Positions 43,949 to 56,852 of a stretch of 64,000 bases of DNA are shown here, piece after piece. Position numbers and translations under genes: made by a program. Within the stretch, counting starts at the first letter, position 1. The number at the start of each line of letters is the position of its first letter. The notes under the pieces are model-generated. The model worked only from the letters and a program-made list of their open reading frames with translations. It was not told the DNA's origin and ran no database searches. This stretch comes from Limanda limanda (Eukaryota > Chordata > Actinopteri > Pleuronectiformes > Pleuronectidae), in contig NC_083648.1 in NCBI RefSeq assembly GCF_963576545.1, positions 20,447,654 through 20,511,653 on the forward strand, in the 5' to 3' direction.

Positions 43949-46900
43949 ATGGGGCTCAAGGCTGCCCTCCCCAGATATGAGCTGTATCTGTACACAGCTG
44001 TACTCGGCGTGGCCTTGATATGGGCAGGCAGTTGGATATTAGAAGCTTCGAGCGGTGAGTGGACAACAACGTGTCAAGAGCTCTAAAAGATTAATAACTG
44101 AAATCCTTTCATATTGAACTGGGAGTGAGTGGAGAGTTTTTGAGCATCTGGTCCAAAAACTGTTCCAGCTTTACAAGTTCTTAAAACAACCAAGTTAACG
44201 ACATCAATTATAATTATTGTTTTTAAGTGAAAACATGAATTTATTCTTAAAATCTTCATTAGAAATAATAGGTCCTCTGCTTAAAAAAAGTTCCATTTTA
44301 CGCAAATCTCCGAGGAATTCCTGCATGTATGTATTAATATCAAGACAATTTAAATATGTTCCAGTTACTTTCTAATTATTCTCCTGATGGAGATAATTCT
44401 GTTTAAGTATCGGTTACACAGAGCCAAACTAATTCCCAAAACCTTTGATCCTGAAATAAAAACGTTTATCAAGTACATTTTTCAGGGACATTGCATATAA
44501 CTAGCAACACTATGAATATGCCAGAGTTAGTTAAGAAATTAATTTTCATCTGTGGTGTCTGGCCACAGGGATGAAAAGGCGATAGAGTTGGCAGCTTATA
44601 ATGAAATAACAACAAATAAGTTACATGTTTATAACAGTTGTCATGATGATCGATGAAGTAAAATATAGCAGAAAACAAACATGGGCAGCATTAGAAGCAA
44701 AGCAAAAAATAATGAGTCAGTAACAAAAAACAAACACAATAACCAGCGAGGACAGACACAATGTAAATTATAAACCAACTTTGCAAAACAAATATGAATA
44801 AAAGCATTTTAATGACTAATTACTTTCTGATTGTCCTCCTGATTGAACTATTTCAGTTTAATAATGATTTAAACAGAGCCAAACAGACCCTGACACACTT
44901 CATCCTTAAAAAAAAAAGCCAAATCTTTGCATGTATTAAGACTAAAATACTCAAACTAGCCTCTTCACACTCTGAATGGACTGAGTGTAATCTGGTGAGT
45001 GGTACTGTCTGCCACAGCCTGTGCTGTCAGAAGGGCCAGGGCAGAGTCATGTCAGTCCTGATTCTGTTTCCTCTCCATGTCTTGAAATGGTCATTTAAGG
45101 CTGTGGGCGTTATTACAGCTCAGGTCTGCACGCTTCAGTAGCACTGTCTACTGGTAATAGAAGTCTGGCCATGTTCCCAGAAGTAAGAGGCTTTCCCTGA
45201 CCGACCCTCACATTTTGATAACCCTTTTCATGTCCATTAGTGTAATCAGGCAAAGCTGGAGGAGCTGCTGTGAGACCGGATGTCAGTCGCATATGTTGCT
45301 GCGCTTTGAATGTCTCAGCAGCATTGTCATGATTGTAATTATTATCATGACCATTTTCGCTTACTATTTTTTATAATTTCTACGTTAGATTTTGGTTCAG
45401 GTTTACGCAAGACTTGAACTAATCTCCTACAGGCAGATTATGACTGTGTGAATGAAGAAGTCAGCTTCAAAAATAGAAAGCTCTCCAATAAGTACATTAT
45501 GTAATATCTGATATCATCAAATGGATGGAATGTGCTCTTACACATTAAATTATAATCCAACAATTACACCGAATATGCTCAAATTCTGAGGACATTTTTC
45601 TCAGGAAGATTATTGCTGAGTTATCAGACGGATCAATAGCTTAAAATCTGGATTTATCAGTGGTTCAAACTAAGGGTCGGGACGCCCTGGGATGTCACAA
45701 GTCACAGAAAAGATGTTTGCAAGAGGTTTTCCAGGAAGCAAATACAATTTTAAAACAAATGTCAATATCATATTTTACCCATAATTGTTCCAAAAGCTAA
45801 AAAGAAACCTGTCTTAAATTCAAAATACAACCATGAAAATAATCATCAGCCTACTGATTTTTTTTGCTCCACATGACAACTGAGTTGATCATGACAGATT
45901 GGTTGCAGCATCAGATGCAGCAGGTTGAATTTCAGCAGGAAAACATTGCAACATGTGCACATCTTGTGAAGTATCGATTAAAGTGTTTCCAGCGAACAAT
46001 TTATTATTTACTGTTTGCTGATTATCCGTTTGTTCTTCTTTCTTCAGAGAATGTAAACAGAACGGCTTTCAAAGAAAGTGTGAAACCAGGATGGCATTAC
46101 TTTGGCAGGAAAATGGTACATTGGCCATATTTATTTCATGTGTTTTACTGATAAATGTCTAAACAGAGCACCTTTGTGTCTTAATACGGCATCTTCCTTT
46201 CCAACAGGATGTGGCGGACTTTGAATGGATGATGTGGTTCTCAACATTCCGCAATCATATCCTTTTCGCTCTCATCGGTCATGTGATCTTTGCCAAGATA
46301 TTCACCCTGATAGCTCCAAAGGTGCGTGCATGTGTGTGCTGTAGAGGCAGAAAGAGTCTGTGTGAATTTCAGTGAGATATAGAGCATCATTGTGACTACA
46401 TACAGATATAACTGCATGTATCTTTGGTAAATTCATGTACATAAAATATTTCTTAAATTAATGTGTTTGCACTTGAATGAACTCAGGCTCTACTCATTTT
46501 ATAAGCGTCAACGCAAAGCTACCTTATACGGATGTGTTCTGTATAATCAATCCAGTTCAATTAAATTAAATGTAATGAAATTTGATTTCCGTCCACTAAA
46601 CACATATTTTGTAATATGTCTACCTCAACCTCTTTATCTAATAAATTTGATGCATGAGCATGACTTGCATTCAGTTAGATTGTGACTGTGTCTATTGTGT
46701 GTACTCGTGATTCTTTTATGTGTTTATTGTGACATATTTAAAACAGTTTATTATGTTTTAAACATGTTTTCTGTCTTTTTTCATGCTTACAATGCAGATT
46801 GGTATAGATGGATGTAAGGTAACATTAATAAACTTGTGATTTTATAACATTTGTCACGTGTTTCATTTTAAATAATTTATATGTGGACATTGTATTTGTT

Positions 46901-49900
46901 GTTTTTCCCATCACAATTTAATCTTTCCATCCTAAAGTGTATCCATTGTTGTTCAACTGTGTTGTTGTACTAACATCATGTGTGTTGCATTAAATAATGA
47001 ACAGTACAATCATCTTGTCGCTGTGTTACACTGATGCTGGCCCCTCTTTACCCACAGCACAGATCCTTTATATTTGGTGTGTATGGTGGTTTGGCAGTCC
47101 TGGTGACGATGGGCTGGACCTTCATGGCTCTGGTTCTGTCTCACTGCATCATCCTCTACAGTGTTGCTCTGGTCAAGAGGAAATGGTTGTGCTTTGGAGC
47201 CGGCCTCACCACACTGGCCTCCATCAAGTTGGAGCCTTATAACTCCTGGCAGGTGAGAGCGTGGGTCCTGGTTCAAACCTCAAGTCAGTAGTTAAGTCCT
47301 TTTTTTATTATAGGATCCCTATTAGCATCAGCATAAGCATTAGCTATTCTTCCTGTGGTCCACCACACACACAGTCATACACATTACATAAAACAAACAA
47401 CCACATAAACAAACAAAAAGTTAAGTAATAATTATTAACAAAAATGTTTATCTAAGTTCAAACATTTTACCCATCCTACAAAATGCCCACTTAAAAAAAA
47501 ATCCTAGAAAACAGGGCTATTATATTTCAAATTTCACCCTAATCCATATATAATACTTTTCCAGTTTACACAAAGACATAAGTCAATTACTGTTCCAGAG
47601 TTATTTGGAGATTCTGTTTTAACTAATTTGAACCACTCTTTAATACTCTTTTGAAAAATATGCATTAAATGAATTCACTCTAACCATGGCTCTGAAACCC
47701 TAACCCTTTTATATCTGTAGCATATCATGTTTGATAGTTGTGTTGAACAAACTGTGAGAGTAACTTTTTATAAACTTTGTTTGGTGATCATGTCATAAGT
47801 ACATTTCTAATTAAATTCAACAAGGCATAGGTAAATCTCTCACTAACAGTTAGCGAACTCAAACTCTCATGCATATCCATTACATTGTTATATAAGAGCA
47901 CTGTAGAGCACATAGTGCAGCTTTATTTTGTGCTACTTGTAATTTCTTTATCTATTTCATTGAGTCACTGGAACAAATCATGGAACAGTTATCAACCTGT
48001 GACAGAAATAAAGCATTTAGAAGCCTGTCTATGTTTTGTGCAATAACTTTTGAGACTCTTCTGACACACCTCTCCCCATTTTGCTCACAACTTTATCAAT
48101 CTGTTTCGGCCATGATCATTTATGTAAAAAGCAGATAATCTGAATAATTCTGACTCCTCCTGTAGGAAACCTTGGTGACTGGTTCCTTTGACCTGCAAGA
48201 CATCCTGTTCTATGGAGGCTGCGGCTTCACCATCATGCGCTGTATGAGCTTTGCTTTAGAGAACTGCGATAAGAAGGATGGCAGCTTCACATTCTGCGAC
48301 CTCCTGACATACAACTTCTACCTCCCCTTCTTCTTCTTCGGACCCATCATGACCTTCGACAAGTATCATGCCCAGGTGAGGCTGTGAAGATTCAACTAGA
48401 TGCGGTGACTGCCAAATTAGTGAAAGTGCAAAGTGAACAGCCTTTCTCAACAGTTATGAGGTTATTACATTGCATGGGACAGCTCAAATTCTGTGTCACT
48501 TTTACGGCAATATGCATGTAAGCTGATGTGTTTATACATGTAACTCAATTTGAAAGCCAGAGACAGAAAAGAAAGACAAAGTATTACTACTATTTTTACT
48601 GCTGCAGTCCATAACTAAAAAAAAATCGTCAACATACTATAACATACAACACACTGGGACAAACCTATATATCTTAAAAGCAAAGATGGCTAAATGTGTT
48701 TCATTCTACAGGCCAACAACACCCAGCTGACCCGCAAAGAGAGGGAGATGTGGAACATCACCATCAAGGCTGTGTTGCACCTGGGAGTTATTTTGGTGGT
48801 GGACGTCTTCTTCCACTATCTTTACATCCTGACAATCCCCAACGACATGAAGTTGGCCTCCAGGCTGTCCGACTGGTGTCTGGGTGAGTTCATGGTTGTG
48901 GTGTAGCTGCCACTGATGCTTCAATCAGTCTTTTTATAAAATGCTGAGAGTTGACTAATGTCAATTGAATGTTGACCCTTGAATTTATTTAAAATAAAAA
49001 GTTTTCATATCAGCAAACATATCACCAATACAAATATGGATGTGAAAGACTCCGATTTTCCAATATATCAGGCTCTCAGTGTAAATTAACTAGCATTAAT
49101 TTACAGATAGTTAAAATGACCTTGTTTCCATATGTGTTTTTGCAGCTGGCCTGGCTTATTCCAACTTGGTGTATGACTGGGTGAAAGCGGCTGCGATGTT
49201 TGGTGTCATCAACACTGTGGCTACATTGGACCATCTGGACCCTCCCCAGCCCCCGAAGTGTCTGACCATGCTCTATGTCTTCTCTGAAACGTACGTGCGA
49301 CCTCCACACGTTGTGTGCAATCTTTATAAATCACTGTGTAACTTCTCTGATTACGTGCAAAAAGATTTACATGGAAAATCTCTGTCTGTTTCAGGCACTT
49401 TGACAGAGGCATCAACGACTGGCTGTGCAAGTGAGTGTTTGGCTCTAAATTCATGGGTTTAAATGACAGATCACGCAGTATGAGAGGATTTGATATTAAA
49501 CGTGAGCTGAAACATTGCAGGTATGTTTATGACTACATTGGTGGGGATCATGACAAAATCTTCAAAGAACTCATAGCAACCATCTGCACCTTCGCTGTCA
49601 CCACCTTGTGGCTGGGTCCATGTAAGCTGGTTTACATCTGGTCCTTTTTCAACTGCTTTGGCCTCAACTTTGAGCTGTGGGTCGCCAAGTTCTTCTCCTT
49701 TCCACCATTTTCTACCATTGAGGTGAGGAAAATTAAAGATACTAGAGTAGGGATCAAGTAGACACATATTACTTTGTGGCATTTAGTTTTACACAAGATC
49801 TCGGCATGTGTTCATGTTTCTTCTGTTTCTAGGGTATTATGGGTGAGGGTATGTCACGCAGGATCCGTGGTGTGTTCAACGCTGCCAACTTCTGGACCAT

Positions 49901-50459
49901 CATCCTCTACAACATTCTTTCCCTCAACAGTTTGGAGTTTGCCAAACTGGTGGGCAGGAGACTGATTTTCAAAGGTAGGGAACAACAAGGGCATATTATA
50001 TCAAGTAAAACTTAGGCTTCTCTGTTACTTCCAGTAAAAGTGAGGACAACACAGTCTGACAACAAAAGCAACAGTAACTTCAGGGGGGGGCGCCATCCTC
50101 CATGGATCATATGACTTGAGCGTCCTCTTTGTTGCTTTCTTTCAAAGAGAATTAAATGCTCCTAACAAGGGAGCACTGAGAAATGGAGAGGTTCACTCAC
50201 AGGATTATCTGCAGCTGAACATCAACTCATGACACAACACAAAGACAGCTGCATTCCTGTGAAGTCATACCTTCAACCTCTTGTTTTTTCTCATCTCCTA
50301 CCGCTCTCTTTTCCAGGTTTCCCTCTGTCCACCCTCTCTGTGTTGCTTGTGACCTACTGCGGCGTGCAGCTGGTGAAGGAGAGGGAGCGACAGCAGGCCC
50401 TGCAGGACGAAGCTGAGGCGGCAAAGGCAGTCAATGGCGTCAAAGAGAAAGCAGAGTAA
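43949..50459 (+). CDS. hhatl: Hedgehog acyltransferase-like protein (MBOAT family)
   Basis: Polytopic ER membrane protein, mainly known from skeletal muscle and heart, reported as a negative modulator of Sonic hedgehog palmitoylation. Coding exons: 43949-44054, 46048-46115, 46208-46321, 47058-47252, 48166-48375, 48712-48883, 49146-49290, 49395-49430, 49521-49722, 49833-49974, 50317-50459. Sum 1533 nt, 510 aa (human 504). Recognisable blocks: [16 protein letters not shown] start, [70 protein letters not shown]. Many hydrophobic segments fit about ten membrane spans. The catalytic-His position of MBOAT enzymes (WHG) reads W379-L380-G381-P382 here, as in mammalian HHATL, so acyltransferase activity is doubtful. 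The C-terminus is charged ([17 protein letters not shown]). Start: the first ATG after a plausible acceptor, matching the human N-terminus. Confidence 0.95.
44281..44955. repeat. Diverged local repeats in hhatl intron 1
   Basis: The segment 44363-44432 (gttactttctaattattctc ... cagagccaaac) resembles 44815-44885 (attactttctgattgtcctc ... cagagccaaac). A second pair is near 44281-44345 and 44906-44955 (ttaaaaaaa, caaatct, gcatgtattaa). The order of the two pairs differs between the copies. No coding content. Confidence 0.4.
46322..46890 (+). repeat. Diverged direct repeat, copy B (hhatl intron 3)
   Basis: Partner of 41706-42180; see there for anchors. This copy begins at the exon 3 donor and covers most of intron 3. 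It has an insertion of about 50 bases near its left end relative to copy A. Confidence 0.7.
47311..47390. repeat. Interspersed repeat fragment
   Basis: ttattataggatccctatta, then gctattcttcctgtggtccac and an acac-rich stretch, wording seen in fish LINE-derived repeats. It lies in hhatl intron 4. The rest of that intron to 48165 shows nothing else recognisable. Confidence 0.35.
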
Positions 50460-52483
50460 ACGGACGAGAGAACCCAGAGGTTCACAGACTTGGTCAACAG
50501 CCCCCTCACATTCTTCCAGTCTTGGCTTTGTGTACTGTAACTTAAACAGACTGTAACAGCCGGTCAGCACCTACTTTGGTCACAAGCGTGCGTTTTAGTT
50601 CATCAGAAGAGAGGCAAAGTGTCTAACTGTGAAATATCTTATAAGTGCACTTGCTGTAGATAGTCGTCACGTCCTCTGGCACAAACCCACCATAGGTGCA
50701 TTTTGCATTTGTATTTTATCCAAACAAAGGATTGTTGAGCAAATGGTAGGCCTTTTTTCTCAAATTTAGATATCATTCTTTTTTTTAAATCCTCCTCAAA
50801 ATGATTATTTTTAGTCAGATGGTTTCTCAGTTTTCCATTAGATGCCTTGGATCATAATCCTCATAATATTTATCACACTTAAAGGGTTAGAAACTTGAAC
50901 AAACTTGACACCCTGGTATCATGAATAAGGGCAATGCAGAAAATAAAAGGGTGCTGTGGAGACCCTCCACGTTGTTTGCAGTTGAATGTAAAGTATATTT
51001 GCTCTTCTGTCACTAAAGCAAAAATACAACCACGGTGTGGGATAGTCTGTTTTAACGTTTAGAATGTATCAAAGTTCTCACTGCACTGAAAAAAATAATT
51101 TAGTTCAAAGTTATCCAGAGAACAACAGTTTACATATCACCTACAGGAGAATAGAGAGAGAGTGTGTGTGTTTATGTATGCGTGACATGTCAGTATTTGT
51201 ATTCTCACATGATCCAGGTCATCAGTTCACATATGAAAGACAACAGGTCCAGCAGGGAACATGGGTCAGGGTCATTCTGCCTGTAATTCAAACTTGCTGA
51301 GTGTCTTCAGAGCAGAGGTTCATGGGAAAAGTTCAGGCAGATTGTAAAACCTTTTCTCATTGTAGGGTTTTTAATTAAATAATGGTTATTTCATATGTTT
51401 GACTTGGAATAAAGATTTGTTTTTAATCCAGAAGTGACACTTCTCGTGTGATATTTTTGGCACTGTATGTAAAGGAAATAAAATGGATGTATTGATATTC
51501 ACTTGGATAGCCACAAGCATTAAAACATTTCACAATTAAACATTTTTAAAAAGATGACATTGCTTCAATTAGAACTGTGTTGATGAAGAGTTCTGATAGT
51601 GAGACATTATCATCTATCCCCACAAGATGGCTCAGTTTGACCAAAGCTGATCACTGGCTGCTATCAATACCGATGTGATGACATTATGATAATTAAAAAC
51701 CTATTAGAGGTCCAACAACCCACACATGAGTTTTAATTTTATGAAACTTTGAATTGCTAAAGGAAAAAAATTTAAATGATCAGGGAATAATTCACAATTG
51801 TGCATAATCTTAATTAGACGTATCATGGTCTTCAGCTAAACTTAATAAATTGCCCACAGATTTCCTTTCATTGTATCATTTCAGTTAATTAGTTCATTAC
51901 TTTTAATTTAATTTCAGATAATTGACAAAATCTGACCTGAGTTCCTCTTTGGTTTTTCCTTTCTCCTTTTATAGACAAGCAGATTAATGTCAAAGTAGGT
52001 TTTCATCATACAAGGAATTTGCTTTGGTAAACAGAGATAACGCAAATGAGAACGACAGAAACAGAAACCTAAAGTATGATAGCCATGAGAGAGAATATGA
52101 GCTTAAATTAAATATCTAAAAATAAAAGTAAAAATAAGTATAAAACACATGAACAATATGTAAATTGCAGATTGTGAAGATGCCATATCAAGAGTTTGTC
52201 GATGACATCTATTATTTTCAGGTGGTAGGTGTCAGTGTTGGTTATCTCTGGATCTATGAGTGAAAAGCTATACATGTAACTTGAGTTTTTTTTTTGGTAA
52301 CATTTTGACTATTAATATAACAATACAGTTTATCAGTCAGTGTTCACTTTCTACTTTATTCTTTTGGCGACAATCATTTAAATTGGACTGTTAGTTTTTG
52401 ATACATACTCAATTTGAAGGTGAAAGAACAACTGTGGAAAGCTGCCATAACTGTATGTATATGGTGCCTGTGTCAAGTAATAC

Positions 52484-52549
52484 AGTATATAATGATGATA
52501 ATAATATTGATAATATTAATAATAACAATAATAACAATAATAATAATAC
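52484..52549. repeat. AAT/AAC microsatellite
   Basis: Imperfect run of aataat and aacaat triplets. Produces an Asn-rich and a Leu-rich open frame that are artefacts. Confidence 0.85.
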
Positions 52550-53019
52550 ATTTGATTTCACAGCACCTTTCTTGACACCTAAGGACAATATATCACAAAT
52601 AAACACACAAATAATTAGACAGAAAACACCACCTACAAAGCAAAGCAAAGTGTGAACGTAAAAGTGACCTATGGTTAAAATCTAATCATCTGATCAAAAC
52701 AGATATGTTTTGAGTTCAAAAGTTTTTTTCTGTTTGTAACCTGAGGATGGTTAAGTAGTTTAGTAGTTGAGTAGAACAGTACATTTAATTGTTGCTCCCA
52801 TGTTAACACGAGACTTTCCAAAGTCTGGCGAAGTTTAATAACCTGCTAGTCTTTCAGGAACCAGAGCGATGAGAATAAAACGAGTATATACAGAGTGTTG
52901 CATGGAAAATACAACTTGGTAAAAGTGTGTCAAAATGTCAAAGTAATCAGATCCAGTGAGGCTTCCTGGTGAGTTGTTCTACTGGATTTAACATGCCGTC
53001 AGTCCCGTGATTAGTCATT

Positions 53020-53097
53020 CAGCTGTTTGTTGGGGTCTGTGTGGCGTAGTCCACCAAAATGGATTCCTCAGCTTTGTGAGGGTCCTGTCTATAAATA
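53020..53097 (+). promoter_or_regulatory. klhl40: klhl40 core promoter
   Basis: A TATA box tataaata at 53090-53097 lies within ctataaatac, a near match to a MEF2 site. It is 177 bases upstream of the klhl40 ATG. An E-box CAGCTG is at 53020-53025. Both would suit muscle expression, which is known for KLHL40; binding is an inference. Confidence 0.5.
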
Positions 53098-53273
53098 CCC
53101 GTGACTTACAGTGTGACTGACAGCCACAGACAGCTGCAGCCAGCAGCCGACCAACTCGCAGAGGCTATCCACAGCGTCCTGAGCAGCCCCGTGACAGGCT
53201 GACAGTTCTGCTCTGTTGTGGGGAGTTGAGTAGGGCTCCCACAAACCAAACCAGGTCCAGGCGACAGAACAAA

Positions 53274-56200
53274 ATGGCAGCCACGACCATAGACCCAGTG
53301 GAGCAGCCTCGGATGTACCAACAGACCCTCCTTCAGGATGGACTATGTGACCTGCTGGAAAATGACAAGTTTGTGGACTGTGTCCTTAAAATCCAGGAAA
53401 GGGAGTTCCCCTGCCACCGCTTGGTTTTGGCAGCCAGCAGCCCCTTCTTCAAGGCCATGTTCCTGTCTGAACTGGAGGAGAGCAAGAAACGGGAGATTGT
53501 ACTCAAAGATGTGGAGCCAGTTGTTATGGGGATGATCCTGCGGTACTTATACACCTCTGACATTAGTCTGACAGAGCAGAATGTCCAGGATATCTTCATG
53601 GTGGCCAACATGTACCAGATCCCCTCCATCTTCTCCGTATGTGTCTCCTACCTACAAGAAAAGCTGGTGCTTGGAAACTGCTTGGCCATCTTCAGACTGG
53701 GGCTGCTGCTGGACTGTCCCCGGCTCACAGTCAGGGCTCAAGAGTTCATCTGTGAACGTTACCAGGTCGTCGTCAGGGACCAGGACTTCCTGCAGTTGGG
53801 CCCAAGTGAGCTGGCCATCGTCATCACCTCAGACTCCCTCAATGTTGAGCGTGAGGAGCAGGTGTTTGAATCCGTGATGGACTGGGTAAAACATGATGAG
53901 GCAAACCGGGTCAAGGACCTTCCAGAGCTGCTGCACTGCATCCGTTTTAGGCTTATACCTTTGGATTACTTCAAAGAGAAAGTTGAGAGCCACCAGTACA
54001 TCCAGTTTAGCCAGGAGATCAAGAAGGAGCTGGATCTCGTCAAGGACGCTCACAGAGGGCATCTCCCAAAGCCCAGGAAGCCTAGCAGTGATGGGGCAAA
54101 GGGGGGAGAAGGAAGTGAGGATGAGGAGGAGGATGAAGAAGGGTATCTGCCGGGTATACTAAACAACAACCCACGCTTTGGGATGTTTGAGATGGAACTG
54201 ATAGTCATGATCAACAACACAGGGACTGTGGCCTACGACCCAGTAGGGAACGAATGCTTTGTGGTGTCAGAATCAACAGATATTCCCAAAAACCACTGCA
54301 GCCTGGTTACCAAGCAGAACCAGGTGTTTGTTGTCGGAGGACTTCTCTACAACGAGGACGATAAAGACGAACCGTTCAGTTCTTACTTCCTGCAGGTAGA
54401 GTATCAATCCCAAAGTCCACCATTAACTCTGTGATCTAAAAGCAAGGAGGTTTTCTCACAACTTCTTCTGCAGATTTCCTGTGTATTTCACTACTTATTC
54501 CCTTCATCCTCAGTTTGACCCGGTGAGTTCAGAGTGGTTAGGGATGCCCTCACAACCCAACCCTCGTTGCCTGTTTGGACTGACAGAAGCCGAGAACTCC
54601 ATCTTTGTTGTGGGTGGGAGGGAATTGAAGGAAGGCGAGCACGCCCTGGATTCAGTCATGATCTATGACAGACAGTAAGTACAGTCCCACTCAATTCAAT
54701 GTCTGATCAATTGGAAATATGCCATATTGATAATTAATCAAGTCTGTCCTATCAGTCAAATAGTCAGTAATATTAAATTTGTATGTATTACTTTGCTTTT
54801 CTACACAGGTCATTCAAATGGGGTGAATCAGACCCTCTGCCTTATCAAGTATACGGCCACGGGACTGTATCACACAATGGTCTCGTCTACGTTATTGGAG
54901 GAAAGTCTGAAAGCAAGTATGTGGCAATGCTGATTGTCTACTAAAAGCTGATATTTTAGAGTTTAATCACATCTTTTTGTAAAAAATAACATTGTTTGAA
55001 GTTCCCCATTCATTACTATACATACAGTTTTTGATAGGATAAAACCTTACACAGTTTGGCCGATGGGCTCCGAAATTGGTTCAAATTCTGACTCTTTATT
55101 CACTATCAATTATGAAACTAACCCCAATAAGCATGGTCCTTCTGTAACGTTCAGGAATCCCAATTGATAGATCAAAAAGAAAAAGTAGAATTTTCAAATC
55201 AAACCAGCCCCTTTAACACACTGTATTGGATGTTTTTTTTGAGCAGGAAATGCCTGAGAAGAGTCTGCGTCTACAATCCAACCAAGTTTGAGTGGAAGGA
55301 CCTGGCTCCCATTAAGACGGCCCGCTCTCTGTTCGGTATCACCATCCACAAAGAGCAGATTTACGTGTTGACGGGGGTCACAGATGCAGGCCTCACCAGC
55401 TCTGCTGAGGTCTATGACATCGCCACCAACAAGTGAGACAACAGTTTTTTATATGACCCACTATATCTCATGGTTATGAGGCGCATCTGTCCACATTAGT
55501 GAAATGACTCACAGAGTGTGAACAGCAGATCATAAGGTCATAAAATCCCACAGATTGTCCTGCTCTGGGTATCATTCAGTTATATAGCAGTTTATTTAAC
55601 ACTATTATTGTCCTGTTGTGTTCCAGGTGGTCTGAGTTTACAGAGTTCCCTCAGCAGCGCAGCTCGCTTAATCTAATCTCATCGGGAGGCTACCTGTACG
55701 CGTTGGGGGGCTTCGCTATGATGCCCAGTGAAACCAGTGAGGAGCCTGTCCCAACAGAGATGACAGACATCTGGAGGTATTAGTCCACTACAGTAACAGT
55801 GCGATTCAGTCCATGTATTTAACCTTTACAAAAACTATTTAAACATTTAACAAAAATCGTGTAATAATGTAGTTGTAAGCAGACTTTCTAAATGTGCATG
55901 AACCTATTTTACTTTGTTGTTCTTCATGATTGTCTGCTTATAACTGCTTGACTACTATATCTATATAACAATAATTACTATTATAGTGTGTGATAATGTA
56001 ACATGAAATTCAATGTTTAAATGTGACGCATACATGCTACCAAAGGAACTTGAAAGTAAAGTTTTACCTTTAGCTCAATATATAATCACATTTGTTCCAG
56101 TATAATGAAACACAATTTTTTTTTTACATTTATTTTTTACATTATATTGTTTATCAAAACCAGAATGTGGCTAGGATTTAAACTCTAATAAGAGATATTC

Positions 56201-56485
56201 GGCTTCTTAGAGTTTTTGAATCAAATAAGTTTGAAAACTAAACAATTAAAAGAAATCTGATCCCACAATCTTGATGAGACCATAATTTTATAGACTTTAA
56301 TAAACCTTAAAAATAGTAATGATGGTGCAATGATAAAAAAGACCAAACACTAACACATGTATCTCTCCCACAGATATGATGAGGCAGACAAGGGCTGGAA
56401 CGGCATTTTGCGAGAGGTGAGCTATGCAGAGGGATCCACGATTCTTCCAGTGCGTCTCAACACTCTGCGTCTCTCCAAGTTATAA
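53274..56485 (+). CDS. klhl40: Kelch-like protein 40 (BTB-BACK-Kelch, muscle)
   Basis: Sarcomeric BTB-Kelch protein that stabilises nebulin and LMOD3 at thin filaments; loss causes nemaline myopathy in humans. Coding exons: 53274-54395, 54514-54674, 54809-54916, 55247-55432, 55627-55776, 56374-56485. Sum 1839 nt, 612 aa (human 621). The large first exon carries BTB (about 30-130, KFVDCVLKI ... [16 protein letters not shown]), BACK (about 140-240, [17 protein letters not shown]) and an acidic linker ([15 protein letters not shown]). The rest encodes Kelch repeats ([45 protein letters not shown]) and ends LRLSKL. Start: the first ATG in frame ([12 protein letters not shown]), which aligns with the human N-terminus. 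KLHL40 rather than KLHL41 because of the LPGILN segment before the Kelch domain and the hhatl neighbour. Confidence 0.95.
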
Positions 56486-56803
56486 CTGAGTCCAACTGTC
56501 GCTGCCATTAATGATGTATGCATAGCTTTGAAGTGAATGGGTACCCTCATTACGACCAGTATATTAGGGCACAGGAAATGTGGTCTCTGAAGATGAGAAA
56601 GTGTTTTGAAAATGAGCACCAAGTTGTTTTATCTGATGATTGGCAGCAGGGGGAGACAGATACAAGTCTAAGTACTGGAGGAGAAAGGAAAGTTAGAATA
56701 TCACACCAAATTTCTTTTATAAAAAGCTGTTGATTTGTACATCTGTTTTTGTTATATTGTTTCCAAAATTGTCTTTAATATCCATTTGCTTTATTGAAGC
56801 CTA

Positions 56804-56809
56804 AATAAA
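56804..56809 (+). terminator. klhl40: klhl40 poly(A) signal
   Basis: AATAAA followed by gttgattctgttgcttt, a T/G-rich downstream element, 319 bases past the stop codon. Confidence 0.7.
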
Positions 56810-56846
56810 GATACGTTGATTCTGTTGCTTTCACAGTGCAAAAGGT

Positions 56847-56852
56847 TTTATT
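56847..56852 (-). terminator. vipr1: Candidate vipr1 poly(A) signal
   Basis: Minus-strand AATAAA (TTTATT on plus). If used, cleavage would fall at about 56825-56835, next to the klhl40 cleavage site. Confidence 0.45.

Larger units (their letters stand above)
50460..53273. other. hhatl 3' UTR and spacer before klhl40
   Basis: hhatl 3' UTR with AATAAA words at 50942-50947 and 51408-51413; the second is followed by T/G-rich sequence and looks stronger. Beyond that the sequence is AT-rich with an AAT microsatellite (52484-52549). The last 250 bases are the klhl40 promoter and 5' UTR. No coding frame supported. Confidence 0.5.
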
